Part shown: positions 49,040 through 61,390 of the stretch, piece after piece
How positions within the stretch are numbered: position 1 is the first letter of the stretch
Layout: the number at the start of each line of letters is the position of its first letter
Assembly (NCBI GenBank): GCA_002914805.1
Contig: JXTB01000236.1
Coordinates: forward strand, 514,050 to 578,049
Length of the DNA stretch: 64,000 nucleotides
Direction: 5' to 3'
Origin: Parasponia andersonii
Lineage: Eukaryota > Streptophyta > Magnoliopsida > Rosales > Cannabaceae
Position numbers and translations under genes: made by a program
Notes under the pieces: generated by a model
The model's database searches: none
What the model saw: the letters and a program-made list of their open reading frames with translations, nothing else
Told to the model about the DNA's origin: nothing

Positions 49040-50586
49040 GATTGTGTTTGCCTGCGTTTGTGGACCAAAGTGAGTCGAGTCAAGTCAGATGCTGGTGCAA
49101 AAACCAAGACACAAATGTAGCTGAGGCAGATGTGAGTCGTACGACGTGTTTTAAGCCCTCTCCCATTCGGGGAAAATTAGAATTTGGGGCAATTATATAG
49201 CACGGATAATGGAAGTCGCTTCTTTTAAAAAAAAAAATAATAATAATGGAAGTCGCCAAACTGGGGCAAACCGGTTCAGAACGACAACAACAATGAAAAA
49301 GCCTAGCATATGCACCTAATGGTACTGGCACATTCATGCGGATACTAAAATTGGAAAATTACAAGAGTCAATCTTAACTTCAATCCCTGAAAGAAGAACC
49401 CAAATTTTATTTAGGTGATTCTCGTGTGGTTTATCGACCTTTATTATCATATTCTACTATCATGAATTATATGATGTTAGGTTGAGCCGATGTATCAATC
49501 ATTGAAAAATTTTTGGTACTACATTATCCCTCTATGTATTAAGAAAAAATAAAGGACCAAAGTGAGCTCATTAAAAAAATAAAGACTAAATTGAGTTTCA
49601 GTTTGGTCGATTTCAATATTGAGCGTAGGAAAATTGGCTCAGATTGAAATTGTCTGTGACGAGGTGAGTTGATTCAAGTTATAAGAGCACCTACTATTTA
49701 AGATTTTAGTTTTATGTTTGAGTCACAGCGGGAATAAATATAAAAATCTATTATCCCTGTTAAGATGTGACGAGGATTGAATAATAATAGATATTTTTTT
49801 TTTAATTTGTAATAAGTGGAAGTTATTAGTTAAATTTATTTTTTTTTAAAAGAAAGAGTAAAAATCTAAAATATACATATAAAAAATAATAATAATCATG
49901 ACACCCAATTGGTCCAAATCAACTAAAACAAGTGATTAAAAAACATTGAAAACTTACATTGACAAACCAAGAAGGCAATCAAAAACCAACCAATTCATTT
50001 TGGTTAGTTCCACTTATTTTGATGGTCACTCAACTTTGCATCTTTGAAATAAAAAATCAAAACTGTAAAACCGACCATAGTTCCCACGTTGTTCGTTGCA
50101 TTGATAATAAAGTGATTCACTCCCTTACTTCGGTTTGTTATATCTTCTTTGGAAGAAATTTATGTACCATTATTAGTGCATTGTTATTTTGTTTTACTTT
50201 TTCGGTTTGTTATATGTTCTTTGGAAGAAATTGATGTACCATTATTAGTGCTTTGTTTATCTTGTTTTACTTCACCTTCCGTACTTGTTGATTGTTATCA
50301 TTAATTGTGCAAGCCACACACACTTCACAACCCTCGATTAAGATATGCTAATGCATACATATTAAAGAGTGAAAAGCCCCGCTATAAGCCCTTGTCAACT
50401 ACACCAAGCTGCCAACCGAGGGAGACAAACCTCACGGACATAGGATCTATGTAGACTCATAGTCAATAGCGCTACTAAGCTATGCCGCTCATCTCGATCT
50501 CCACCACACCACCACCACCACTACTACCACCACACCCCCACTTGGCCCTCTTCACTAAAATCAAAACTTTCACCAATTCCAAAGCC
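49040..50586. other. Divergent intergenic region between the DUF212 and PPR genes
   Basis: The genes point away from each other, so both promoters should be here. A 72-bp direct duplication starts at 50131 and 50203 (cggtttgttatat.ttctttgg). The 91-residue frame at 49959-50234 spans it and looks like chance. Sequence 50470-50580 is CA-rich (caccaccacc) as in a 5' UTR. Confidence 0.5.
49193..49199 (-). promoter_or_regulatory. Possible TATA box of the DUF212 gene
   Basis: The minus strand reads GCTATATAATTG about 155 bases upstream of the ATG at 49039. Position and sequence fit a plant TATA box; transcription start is unknown. Confidence 0.4.
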
Positions 50587-50634
50587 ATGGCTCTCTTTCT
50601 CATTAGCCCAATTCACACCAACACTCAGCCATGA
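50587..50634 (+). promoter_or_regulatory. uORF1 of the PPR gene
   Basis: ATG at 50587 in a good context (G at -3 and G at +4) opens a 15-codon frame ending TGA at 50632-50634, ten bases before the main ATG. Whether it is transcribed depends on the start site, which is unknown. Confidence 0.45.
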
Positions 50635-50753
50635 CTCATCGCCATGAACTTCCACCCTCCACTCCGCCGATCTCTCTCCTTCTCCTTCGCTTCAAAGCCT
50701 CCTTGGTTTCACTACTTCCACGCCCACTCTCGCGATTCCGCCACCTCCAATGA
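50631..50753 (+). promoter_or_regulatory. uORF2 overlapping the PPR start
   Basis: ATG at 50631 overlaps the uORF1 stop (ATGA) and opens a 40-codon frame in another phase, ending at 50751-50753 within the PPR coding region. Confidence 0.45.
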
Positions 50754-53013
50754 AATCCTCACCATTGTGGAAACCGTTGACCCCATGGAGTACGCCCTCG
50801 ATCGGGCGCTTCCATTTCTCAACCCTGGAATTGTCACTTCGGTTGTCGAAGAAGAGCCGAACCGGCTATTGGGTTTTCGGTTCTTCATCTGGACAACCAA
50901 GTGGCGGAGCCTACGGTGCCCGGTGGCTCGGAATCTGGTCATGGATATGCTTGTCAAGGACAATGGCTGTGGCTTTGAATTGTATTGGAGAGCTCTTGAG
51001 CAGCTCAGGGATCGTGGTCTTCCCATTACTTCTTATGCTTTTACGGTGTTGATTAAAGGGTTTGAGAAACTGGGGATGGCGGAAAAGGCGGTTGAATCGT
51101 TTGGACGAATGAGAGATTTCAACTGTAAGCCTAACTTGATTATCTACAATACCATACTGCATATTGTGGTGCAAAAGCAGGTTTATTTATTAGCTTTAGC
51201 GGTCTATAATGAGATGTTGAAGTCGAACTATGGTCCTAGCGTAACTACTTACAACATTTTGATCGGTGGGTTGTTTAAATCTAGGAAGAGTAAGGATGCG
51301 CTGAAGATGTTTGATGAAATGACTCAAAGAGGTTTGTCCCCTAATGAGATAACTCATACTATTATAATTTCCAGCCTGTGCCAGGCAAAGAGGTTGGATG
51401 AAGCGCATAGCCTTTTCAATAGGTTGAAAGTTGGTGGCCGTTATCCTGATTCTGTTGCTTACAACGCTTTGCTTAATGGATACTGTAAACTAGGTAGAAT
51501 TGATGAAGCTTATGCATTTCTGCGGTCATCTGAGAAGGAGCGATATGTTATTGGACTCAATGGATATAGTTGTTTCATTGATGGCTTGTTTAGAGCCAAG
51601 AGGTATGATGAAGCACATGGCTGGTATAGAAAGATGATTGAGGCGGGTGTCAAGCCTGACATTGTCTTGTATACCATAATGGTTCGAGGGTTGGTAGAAG
51701 AAGGAAAGATTAAGGACGCTCTAAACTTGTTGCACGACATGGGTGAGAGTGGTCTGGTTCCAGATGCCTACTGCTATAATGCTGTGATTAAAGGGTTCTG
51801 TGACGTGGGTCTTTTGAACGAGGCTCGATCTCTTCATCTCGAGATTTCGAATCAAGATGTCTTCCCAAACGCATGCACTTCCACGATTCTAATTTGTGCT
51901 ATGTGCAGAAATGGGCTGGTTGGGGAGGCACAACAAATTTTCAATGAGATGGACAAGCTCGGATGTGCTCCTTCTGTTGTGATGTTCAATGCTCTTATTC
52001 ATGGACTTTGCAAGGCTGGTAAACTTGAGGAAGCCCACCTCTTATTTTACAAGATGGAGGTTGGAAGAAACCCTTCATTATTTCTTCGTCTATCGCAAGG
52101 AGGCAGTAGAGCTCTTGATACTGCAAGTCTTCAAATGATGGTGGAGCAATTGTGTGAATCGGGACTTATTCTTAAGGCATACAAACTTCTCAGGCAGCTG
52201 GCTGATAGTGGGGTTATGCCAGACATTGTGACTTACAACAGTCTAATCAATGGGTTTTGCAAGGCGGGAAATATAAATGGTGCTCTTAAACTTTTCAAGG
52301 ACATGCAACTGAAAGGGCTTTCCCCAGATTCTGTTACATATGGGACACTTATAGATGGACTTCAAAGGGTTGACAGAGAAGAGGATGCCTTTGTGCTCTT
52401 TGATCAAATGGTGAAAAATGGTTGCACACCTAGATCTGCTGTTTACAAATCACTTATGACTTGGTCATCCCGTAGAGGAAAAGTTTCATTAGCTTTCAGT
52501 CTGTGGTTGACATATCAAAGCAGCCTTCCTGGAAGGGACAAGGAATCAATGAACGTGATAGAGGAACAATTTAACAAAGGAGAACTTGAGAAGGCAATTC
52601 GAGCTCTACTTGAAATGGATTTCAGATTGAAGGATTTTGACTTAGGGCCATATACCATTTTGCTCATTGGGTTGTGTCAAGCAAGAAGATTAGATGAAGC
52701 TTTGACGATATTCTCTGTTCTTGAGGAGTATAAGGTCAACGTCACTCCACCAAGTTGTGTGAAGTTGATTCTTGGTCTCTGTGAAAGTGGGAGTTTGGAC
52801 TTGGCAATAAATGTTTTCCTTTATACTCTAGAGAAGGGTTTCATGATGCCAAAAGCTTGCAACCTTCTAATCAAGTGTCTTCTTAGATCCCAAAATAAAA
52901 GAGATTACGCCCTTGATCTTGTTAGTAGGATGAATTCCTTTGGGTATGATGTGGATGCCTATCTATACAAGACTACGAAGTTTCTTCTACAATGTCACTT
53001 GAACAAACGGTGA
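50644..53013 (+). CDS. P-class pentatricopeptide repeat protein (At1g79540-like), intronless
   Basis: A single 789-residue frame, of the same size as the Arabidopsis protein I recall as At1g79540. The first 35 residues are basic, Ser-rich and without acids up to Asp31, as in a mitochondrial or plastid presequence. From about residue 130 on, 35-residue P-type motifs repeat; a typical one is VTYNSLINGFCKAGNINGAL (near 528), continuing with LKLFKDMQLKGLSPD. About 17-19 motifs can be counted, with a less regular stretch at about 470-505. There is no E, E+ or DYW domain, so editing by this protein alone is unlikely; P-class proteins bind organellar transcripts and affect stability, splicing or translation. 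The start is fixed by an in-frame stop at 50632. No intron is needed. Target RNA cannot be read reliably by eye. Confidence 0.95.
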   Translation: MNFHPPLRRSLSFSFASKPPWFHYFHAHSRDSATSNEILTIVETVDPMEYALDRALPFLNPGIVTSVVEEEPNRLLGFRFFIWTTKWRSLRCPVARNLVMDMLVKDNGCGFELYWRALEQLRDRGLPITSYAFTVLIKGFEKLGMAEKAVESFGRMRDFNCKPNLIIYNTILHIVVQKQVYLLALAVYNEMLKSNYGPSVTTYNILIGGLFKSRKSKDALKMFDEMTQRGLSPNEITHTIIISSLCQAKRLDEAHSLFNRLKVGGRYPDSVAYNALLNGYCKLGRIDEAYAFLRSSEKERYVIGLNGYSCFIDGLFRAKRYDEAHGWYRKMIEAGVKPDIVLYTIMVRGLVEEGKIKDALNLLHDMGESGLVPDAYCYNAVIKGFCDVGLLNEARSLHLEISNQDVFPNACTSTILICAMCRNGLVGEAQQIFNEMDKLGCAPSVVMFNALIHGLCKAGKLEEAHLLFYKMEVGRNPSLFLRLSQGGSRALDTASLQMMVEQLCESGLILKAYKLLRQLADSGVMPDIVTYNSLINGFCKAGNINGALKLFKDMQLKGLSPDSVTYGTLIDGLQRVDREEDAFVLFDQMVKNGCTPRSAVYKSLMTWSSRRGKVSLAFSLWLTYQSSLPGRDKESMNVIEEQFNKGELEKAIRALLEMDFRLKDFDLGPYTILLIGLCQARRLDEALTIFSVLEEYKVNVTPPSCVKLILGLCESGSLDLAINVFLYTLEKGFMMPKACNLLIKCLLRSQNKRDYALDLVSRMNSFGYDVDAYLYKTTKFLLQCHLNKR

Positions 53014-56000
53014 CTTTTAGATGTTCTTCTCTGGATAAACATTCTTTTACCATCTGTCGGAGAAAATTTTGTAGGATTCCCTAGAATTTCTGGGATTTTT
53101 TTCTGCAGTTTTTGGCAGAGATAGAGAAAAGAATAACCGTAGATTAGAGCTTTCCTGGTGAAACTTGATTCTCGTACTTATGTCCTCCATCGACTTTTTA
53201 TTTGATTGTTCATACCAATTAGTAAGGGAATTATTACACATGTCCATTGTCGCAGACATGTTGGGACAAGTTGTTAAATAGGACGGGCTGCTGCATCTCT
53301 GACTTCCTCCATTCAGTTCCACTTTCCCTCGACGAAGTATTACTCCTCGGTGGTGGTAAGTGTAGGTATTTATTTTTTTTTATATATTTTTATTTATTAT
53401 TATTATTATTTTTTTTAACAGAAAACGTGTAAAATAAAACGGATACTAGTGCGGATCAGAGGAGGATTGAATTGGATTAGAGTTATCCCATGTTTGGTCT
53501 CACAATTTAAGTCCTTAGGTTGGATTAAAAATAATCCTATGCAATAATAGTCTCCCTCTAAGGGGATAATTTTTTCCCTCTCAGAATTTGGGATTGAGAG
53601 GGATTAGGGCTCTTCTTGCTTATCGACTGTCGTCTTCCTTCTCACAACTCTTCCCTTCTTGCACGAAGCTTAGCTTTCAAAGCATCAGGTATCTCTTTCT
53701 CTTCGGCCATTGATGCTCTATATCTAGTGCGTCCATTGAAGGTTGGCTCTCAAAGCTTGACTTTATATCTCTCTTCTCGTGTCCATCTGTGCTTGGGGCT
53801 GTGACTCTCCCCTGCTCGCACGAAGCTTGGCTTTCAAAGCATCAGGTCTCTCTCTCTCTCTGAAGCTATGTATCTAGTGCGTCTCTGGTGTTCGTTGCTA
53901 AATTTGTCCATGAATGTTAGAAAGCATCAGGTTATCGTTTGTTTCCTTCTACAGAGTTTGGTTGCTGAGATGTGTCAAGCTGTAATCTCTTGAATTGGTA
54001 ACTACTCATACTCTTATTGGATTTTTTTTTTTTTTCATTTTATGGTGGTTGTGCATCTGATTTTGTGCAAACAAAGTGACTGACAGAATGCCTGAATGAA
54101 ATTTTGAGTGGATTAGATTCAATAGAACGTAATATTAATGTATTTGTGCTATGGATCTTGCGTCTGTGTCTGAATGGTCTTTAGTCTAAAGAATTTTTCT
54201 TTTTGTTTTTTTTTTAAAAGTGGGAATAACAATTTATTACAAATTTAAAAGAAAATATCACACACGTTACTAAGATTTGAACTCCTAACAATCTAAACTT
54301 ACTTACACACACATCCTGGCTTTGACCAATTAAGTTAGTCCCAATTGATTTGTCTAATGAATTTACTTATGTAGTTGAGCAAAATTTCTCTTACAAAAAG
54401 AACATATAATTAATAAGAATGGCTTACAATTTTTTACATAATTTTAATTTATTTATAAAAATAAAAGATAATTAATTATTTAAAAGATAATTTTAATTAA
54501 TTTATTTCAAAAATTAAGTTTTAAAATTCATATTTTTTAATTTCAATTTTAAAATGGTATTATTCGTAATTAATTTTTAAAAGTGATATTTTTCTAAATT
54601 AATCAAACCTCAAAATTTGTTATTTATATAAAAATATGAAACATACATGTTAATAGTATCCTAATAAAAAGTAACAAATCAAATATAGGATAAGATTGGA
54701 CTATAATCCAATTTGATCCCTTCTAATCCAATCTTTTAAAATAGTCTAATTCTATCCTATTCTCCGTACCAAATAAGGTAGTACTGTTCTAATGGTACCC
54801 AACATCAATTTTATTGCAAGATATGTGTTACACAAGTTTTGGGATTTTTTTTTTTTTTTTTTTTTTCTTTTCTTTCCCAAAATTCCAAAATTCATTGTGC
54901 ACACTCGGAGAGTGAAACTAGGTTTTCCAACTCCACCTTGCAATATTTGGGAAGTAGGAAACTCGAGCGTATTTTGAACTTTCAAAAGTCATCTTCTACA
55001 ATAAAATGTATGACTGCAACAATAAGAGGGTCACAGTCAGGCTTATCGGAATCACACCACAGTGCAGTTGGTAGCACAACATGAGTAGTGCAAAATGGTA
55101 GAAACTATTTCAGTCTTACGAAAATATTTTCCTGTTAATCCCTTAAAACTAAACCATTAGGCTCCATTTGAAATTTGGACTTTTAGAAGAAAAGAAAATT
55201 TTTTTCAAGAGATTTTATTTTCTCTTGTTTAGATTGAAATAAAAAACGATAAAATTTTTTTTCAAGAAAAACAAAAATTTGATTTGATGTTATTTTTTTA
55301 AATACAAAATATTGGCACATTAATTAATAAAATCAAAAGCGTGAAAATAAAATTCTATAAACTTTTAAGAAAAATATTTTTGAATTTTTCCTTGTAATTT
55401 TTTTTCCTTTCAAAATCAGTATTTCAAACATCGCCTTAATTTAATCCTCTTTTACAAGGGTACCAATTTTCCATCAATAACTTGGGACACTGATTTTGAC
55501 TGACTTAGTATTGGCACATTGATGATACCATTCTCCCCATCACTCTTTTAGTTTTACGATGCTTCTTCTCCGTCTTTTATTGACATTATTGAGTTTTGCT
55601 TTTGAATTAATTTTTTTTTGTCTCTTTTAGTTTTACTAAATTTCTCCGTTTAATCAACTCAGAATTGCTTCCGAACTGAATTTGTCTCTTTTAGTTTCAC
55701 CAAACATCTTCTGTCTTTTTTTCTGTCAACCCCCTCTCCCGAATTATTGGTGTTGTTGAGTTTTGCTTCCAAACAATTTTTTATTACAAGAATTCCCTTG
55801 TACTATGTTATTGTTGAAAATTTTGTAATTCTATGTTTATAATTTTGATGGATTGATTTACGTGTCACAAAAAAAGTTTCTAGAGGATAATATGATAATT
55901 GTATTAGTTGCAAGAAATTAAATATGGGCGGGTCTATTATCACCTACTTTTTTTCACACCTTTTTTTAGTAATTTTTATTATTAAAAAAATATTAAATGA

Positions 56001-56399
56001 AATTACTTTTTAATACATAAATTGTTTTTTAAAAATTTCTTCTCACTCCTTTTCTTAAGCACAATCCTTCTTGAACCCTAATTTCACTGTAAATATATAA
56101 CATTAGTAAGAACCCTAATTTCCCTGTTGATGACATAAGTAATTGAAACTTAATTAAATTGATTGGTTTAGAACATTCTGATCAAAAAAGTATCATCCTT
56201 AATATATTGATGGTTTTAGAACTTCCTTTATTTTCCTAAAATTTCCAAAACAAATTTAACAAGTTTTAGACAAAAACAAAATCCACAAATCAATTAAACG
56301 ACACACACACAATACAAAATAGGGTCTTTGAGTTTTTTAGTATTGAATTGAGAATTATTTTATTTTGTTCACAGATTCACATATTTAGACTTATGCCCC
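53014..56399. other. Intergenic region downstream of the PPR gene
   Basis: No gene recognised. At 53460-54780 there may be a diverged transposon or MITE: ggattgaattggattagag / cccatgtttggt on the left and, inverted, ttatttggtacggag / gattggattagaa on the right, but ends and duplications are unclear. Within it a segment gcacgaagctt.gctttcaaagcatcaggt is present at about 53660 and 53821. Long poly(T) occurs at 54846-54866. The rest is AT-rich. Confidence 0.5.
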
Positions 56400-56509
56400 T
56401 GAATTATAATCATGGTTCCACCTCCACTGGTGATGCATGATTTGCAGTTCTCATACTGCAGGGTCCTTGATAATTGATGCTTGTATTTCTTCCAAAGTTC
56501 TCCATTTGG
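56400..56509 (-). pseudogene. Older gypsy remnant, downstream part
   Basis: Minus-strand sequence next to element C. Together with 62598-62695 it forms the place into which element C was inserted; no clear motif by itself. Confidence 0.3.
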
Positions 56510-56863
56510 TGATACGAACCCCGTCAATTTGTGACGAAACCCGATACAAGGATGATGCCTAGGACCGTTCTACAATCAGATTCGGATGGAAAACCTCAAC
56601 CCAATACCTATAAAGAGATGTGAACCTTGGTATAAAAGAAGACGCCACAATCAAGAATGAAGAACTCGATTGATAAGTCAAGGAATGAACGCCACAGAGA
56701 AATCTGATAAGTTCGAATAAGTTCTCAAAGAACCAAAGAGAAATTGCTCTCAAATTTTAATGAATTATAATCTGATCTTATTGAATGAAAAGTGTACATT
56801 ATATAGGACTAGGCCACGAAATTTTAATCCTAAAAGACCCTAAAATGCCCAAGGTAACTTACN
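56510..56863 (-). repeat. 3' LTR of chromovirus C
   Basis: Matches 62244-62597. The final base (56863) is N; by the TG...CA rule an A would be expected. Confidence 0.93.
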
Positions 56864-56869
56864 CCTCCT

Positions 56870-58286
56870 CTTGAAAAGGATTTGTCCTCAAATCAAGTTC
56901 ATCACCTGCAACAAAAGGACTTAAATCAGAAACATTGAAAGTTGCACTGACATTATACTCACCAGGCAAGTCAAGCTTATATGCATTGTCATTGATCCGT
57001 TCCAAAACTTGGAAAGGCCCATCTCCTCTAGGTTGCAGCCTGGATTTCCTCTGAGTCGGAAACTGCTCCTTTCGCATGTGCAACTAGACCCAGTCACCAG
57101 TTTCAAAGACCACCTGTTGTCGGCCTTTATTTGCTTACTTGGTATATTGCTCCGTTCGTCGTTCGATGTTGACCTTTGCTTTCTCATGAATCTGCTTTAC
57201 AAGTTCAGCTTTTCTTTTCCCATCTAAATTCACATGCTCAGACAAAGGTAATGGTGATAAATCTAAAGGAGTTAAAGGATTAAAACCATAAACAATTTCA
57301 AATGGTGAAAATTTAGTAGCACAATGAACAGAACGATTATAAGCAAACTCAATATGCGCTAAACACTCCTCCCAAGTTTTGATATTCTTTTTAATAATAG
57401 CCCTCAATAAAGTAGACAAAATCCTATTCACTACTTTAGTTTGACCATCAGTTTGAGGATGACAAGTAGTTAAAAATAATAACTTAGTTCCTAACTTAGC
57501 CCATAAAGTCTTCCAGAAGTAACTCAAGAACTTAGCATCTCTATCAGAAACAATTGTTCTAGACCTGCCATGCAATCTTACAATCTCTCTAAAGAATAAA
57601 TCAGTAACATGGGAAGCATCATCAGTTTTGTGACATGGAATAAAATGTACCATCTTAGAAAATCTATCCACCATCACAAAAATTGAATCTCTACCCCATT
57701 TAGACCTAGGCAAACGTAACATAAAGTCCATCAAAATATCAATCCAAGGCTCACTAGGAATGGGTAGTGGGGTGTATAAACCATGGAGTTGCACTCGGGA
57801 TTTTGCTTGCCTACATGTGACACATCTACCACAAATCCTCTCAACATCTCGTTTCATGTGTGGCCAATAGAAGTGTTCCTATAAAACAGCTAAAGTCTTC
57901 GCAACTCCAAAATGTCCCATTAAACCTCTCCCATGTAACTCTCTCACTAGTAAATCCCGCATAGAACAATTTGGTATGCACAATTTATTTTCTCGAAACA
58001 AGAAATCCTCATACCTAAAGTACTTACCATTGGCTGTCTTTTCACAAGATACATACTCTTCACTAAAGTCATGGTCTAAAGGATATAATTCTTTTATATG
58101 TTCAAAACCAAGTATTTTAGCATCAAGAGTAGAAAGTAATACGTACCTGCGAGAAAGTGCATCTGTGACAACGTTTTCCTTACCTTGTTTGTATCGAATA
58201 ACGTACGGAAACGTCTCAATGAACTCAACCCATCGGACATGTCTCTTGCGCAACTTATGTTGGCCTCTCAGGTGCTTCAAGGACAT
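56870..58286 (-). pseudogene. Chromovirus C RNase H end and integrase
   Basis: 58286-57879 gives the RNase H end ([26 protein letters not shown]) and the HH part of the zinc finger ([12 protein letters not shown]); a TAG at about 57880 precedes 57857-57135, which has the CC part ([11 protein letters not shown]) and the core: D in [12 protein letters not shown] in IVSDRDAKF, but K instead of the usual E in DGQTKVVNR. Two further stops (about 57135 and 57085) separate the C-terminal part (57083-56870: [20 protein letters not shown], then NVSDLSPF). The integrase could not cut or join DNA as it stands. Confidence 0.92.
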
Positions 58287-60284
58287 GGATCACGAATTCT
58301 TTAGGCCATAGGTAGTGCTGCCAGGTCTCCAAAGCCCTAACCAATGCATACAACTCCTTGTCATAAGTCAGGTAGTTTAAGGCTGCCCCACTTAGTTTCT
58401 CACTAAAGTAAGCAATTGGTTGTCCCTCCTGCATTAAAACTGCACCTATACCAATACCTGAAGCATCACATTCAATTTCAAACGTTTTATTAAAGTTAGG
58501 CAAAGACAATAAATGGGCGTTGTTCAGTTTTTGCTTGATCACTTGAAACGCCTTCTCCTGTTCATCTCCCAACTTGAAACCAACGTTTTTTTTGATTACT
58601 TCGGTAATTGGCGCAGCCAATGTTCTAATGTCTTTCACAAACCGCCGGTAAAAACTAGCAAGTCCATGAAAACTTCTCACATTCCCTATAGTCGTGGGAC
58701 TCGGCCACTCTTGGATTGCATGTACTTTTTCCTCATCAACCTGTATACCCTGTGTACTCACAACAAATCCTAGAAACACAAGTTTATCGGTGCAAAAGGT
58801 ACACTTTTTCAGATTAGCAAACAATTGTTCTTTTCTAAGTACATCTAAAACAGATTTCAAATATACTACATGTTCGTCCAAATTTTTGCTATAAACCAGA
58901 ATATCATCAAAATAAACAACTATGAACTTTCCAATAAAAGTATGCAAAACATGGTTCATTAGTCTCATGAAAGTGCTACGAGCATTAGTTAATCCAAAAG
59001 GCATAACTAACCATTCATATAAACCATATTTTGTTTTGAACGCAGTTTTCCATTCATCACCCTCTTTCATTTGGATTTGATGATATCCACTTTTCAAATC
59101 AATTTTAGAAAAGACACAAGAACCATGTAATTCATCCAGCAAATCATCTAAGCGAGGAATAGGATGACGATACTTACCGTTATATTGTTGATCGCGCGGC
59201 AATCAACACACATTCGCCATGATCCATCCTTCTTAGGAACCAAAATTATCGGAATTGCACATGGACTCATGCTTTCTCTAATGTACCCCTTTTCCATCAA
59301 CTCACTAACCTGCCGTTGAAGCTCCTTTGTCTTCTCGGGGTTACTCCTGTATGCTGGTCGGTTTGGAATAGAAGCGTTGGGTACAAAATCAATTCGATGT
59401 TCTATTCCCCTAAGTGGAGGCAAACCATGCGGCACCTTATCGGGAAAGACATTCTCAAATTCCTGCAACTGATTACCAACAGAACTATGCAAAATATGGT
59501 CAAGATCGTTAATGTTTAAAAATGCCTCCTTGTACAAGAGTACAATCATTGGCTTATTCGAAAACATCGCTCTCTTAATTTCTTTGGTTTTTGCATAAAA
59601 ATTATTTTGTTTTCTCTCAATGACCGAATCTATAATTGTCTTTTCTCTCTTTTTTTCTTCGGCCTTTCTCTCTTTTTCACTCTTTCTCTTTTGATCACTC
59701 TCTTTTTGTAACCTCACTTGATCTCCATGAACTTCTTTTGGCATCAAAGGAACTAGAGTAATTGTCCTTTGATTAAGTACAAACGAGTACTTGTTGGTGA
59801 AGCCATCATGTTTAACTCGCCTATCAAATTTCCATGGTCGACCCAGTAATAAGTGTCCAGCTTGCATCGGAACCACATCGAACAAGACTTCATCTTCATA
59901 TTTTCCGATATAAAAAGAAACTAACACTTGTTTGTTTACCTTCAGTTCACCACTATCGTTCAACCATTGCAACTTGTAAGGCCAGGGATGCTTCATGGTT
60001 GGCAACCCTAATTTCTCTACCATAGTAGTGCTAGCAACATTAGTACAATTATCACAATCAATAATCATACTACATACCTTGTTTTGAACGTGGCACCTAG
60101 TATGAAAGATATTTTCTCGTTGCACCTCTTCTTCGTCTTTAGCTTGCGCACTAAGAGCTCTCCTCGCCACTAATAAATCACCTTGGGCAGGGTATTCCTC
60201 TTCATCGGTATCCTCCAATGGTGGCATAGGATCAGTGTCATCTTCATCTTCGGTTTCAATCTCACCGTCGTCTCGTAACACCAT
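58255..60284 (-). pseudogene. Chromovirus C protease, reverse transcriptase and RNase H
   Basis: Frame 60284-59148 holds the protease region (MIIDCDNCTNVAS in place of the usual DSG/DxG site, then LLLGRPWKFDRRVKHDG) and the start of RT ([20 protein letters not shown]). A one-base shift near 59165 leads into 59202-58255 with [47 protein letters not shown] and the intact catalytic [13 protein letters not shown]; RNase H begins at [14 protein letters not shown] short deletion after KEFVIH (about 58280) shifts the frame again into 58286-57879. Confidence 0.93.
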
Positions 60285-60326
60285 AACTCTTTTTTTTGGA
60301 CATTGACTAGTTATATGACCCCTACC

Positions 60327-61390
60327 TTAGCATTTAAAACACTTGATATCACAATTCCTAGAAGTAAAAGAATCGGATTTACCTTGACTTCCATGGCTAG
60401 TCACTTCTTGCTTTTGCTCAGTTTTGGGTTTGAATATAGGTTGCCTCTCATCTTTTTTCCATTGATTCGATTTCCAAGCGGATGTACTTGGACTTTGGCT
60501 TGGATGTGTACTACCCCTCTTCTTGAGTTGGTTCTCAATTTTTATAGCCATGTGAACCATATCTTCCAACTCCACGTAATATTGCAGTTCTATCACATTA
60601 GCAATTTCTCGATTTAAACCAACCAAGAATCTGGACATTGTAGCCTCACGGTCCTCCTCTACATTCGCTCGAATCATAGCAACCTCCATCTCTTTATAAT
60701 ATTCCTCTATACTCCGGTTACCTTACCTTAGACTTTGTAATTTGTTATACAATTCCCGGTAGTAGTAGCTTGGAACAGACCTCTTTCTCATCACTGTTTT
60801 CATCTCCTCCCACATCTCTATTGGAGGCTCCCTATTTCTTCTCCTATTCATTACTAACTGATCCCACCATACAATTGCATAATCAGAAAATTCAATGGTA
60901 GCTAGCTTTACCTTCTTATTCTCAGAGTGATTGTGGCAATCAAATACTAATTCAATTTTCTTCTCCCACTCAAGGTAAGCTTCTGGATCATTTTTGCCTT
61001 GGAACAACGGAATCTTCATCTTAATGCTACCCAATGATCTTCCCGATTCCTAGCTCCTCTAAACTGTCCACTATGTCTCCTATTGTCGACAATCGAATCT
61101 CGATCATCTTCATTACCAAAAGTATCTCCATAGTATTCTTCATCTTCAACCCTCACTTCTCTAGGTTGAAATCTCTCTCTAGGCTTGAATCTCTCTCTTC
61201 TACGCACATTAGGAGCGATCTGTGGTTGTTCTACATGTACATTCTCTATTCTATCCATTCCCTCATGGACTTGCTCCATCAACACCCTCATCGCTCTCCT
61301 CATCTCACCAATTAAGTTTTCCATAAGAAGCTTCGGATCATTGACTCCAGATGTTTTTCCAGAGGTGTTTTTATCCTTGTTGTCTGACAT
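60327..61390 (-). pseudogene. Chromovirus C gag
   Basis: Three frames in turn: 61390-61016 (MSDNKDKNTSGKT start, then an Arg-rich stretch RRRERFKPRERFQPRE), 61034-60723 ([20 protein letters not shown] and [13 protein letters not shown], the Retrotrans_gag capsid) and 60689-60327 (SRFLVGLNREIANVIELQYY). The zinc knuckle CFKC..GRGHITSQC spans an in-frame TAA at about 60330. One frameshift (near 61030) and a TAA after LQSLR (60723) split the gene. Confidence 0.9.

Noticed and set aside
49959..50234. 91-residue frame with repeated CYIFFGRN-like phrases
   Set aside because: The repeat comes from a 72-bp DNA duplication in the upstream region; no domain or coding signature.
50712..51740. Several minus-strand and alternative-frame reading frames over the PPR gene
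   Set aside because: They are shadows of the long PPR coding frame, which has clear 35-residue repeats.
21847..53013. HUA1, DUF212 and PPR genes as one functional cluster
   Set aside because: The proteins act in different compartments and pathways; adjacency alone is no evidence of a joint system.
53460..54780. A PIF/Harbinger- or MITE-type transposon
   Set aside because: Candidate inverted ends are only loosely alike and no target duplication or transposase was found; kept only as a note in the gap entry.
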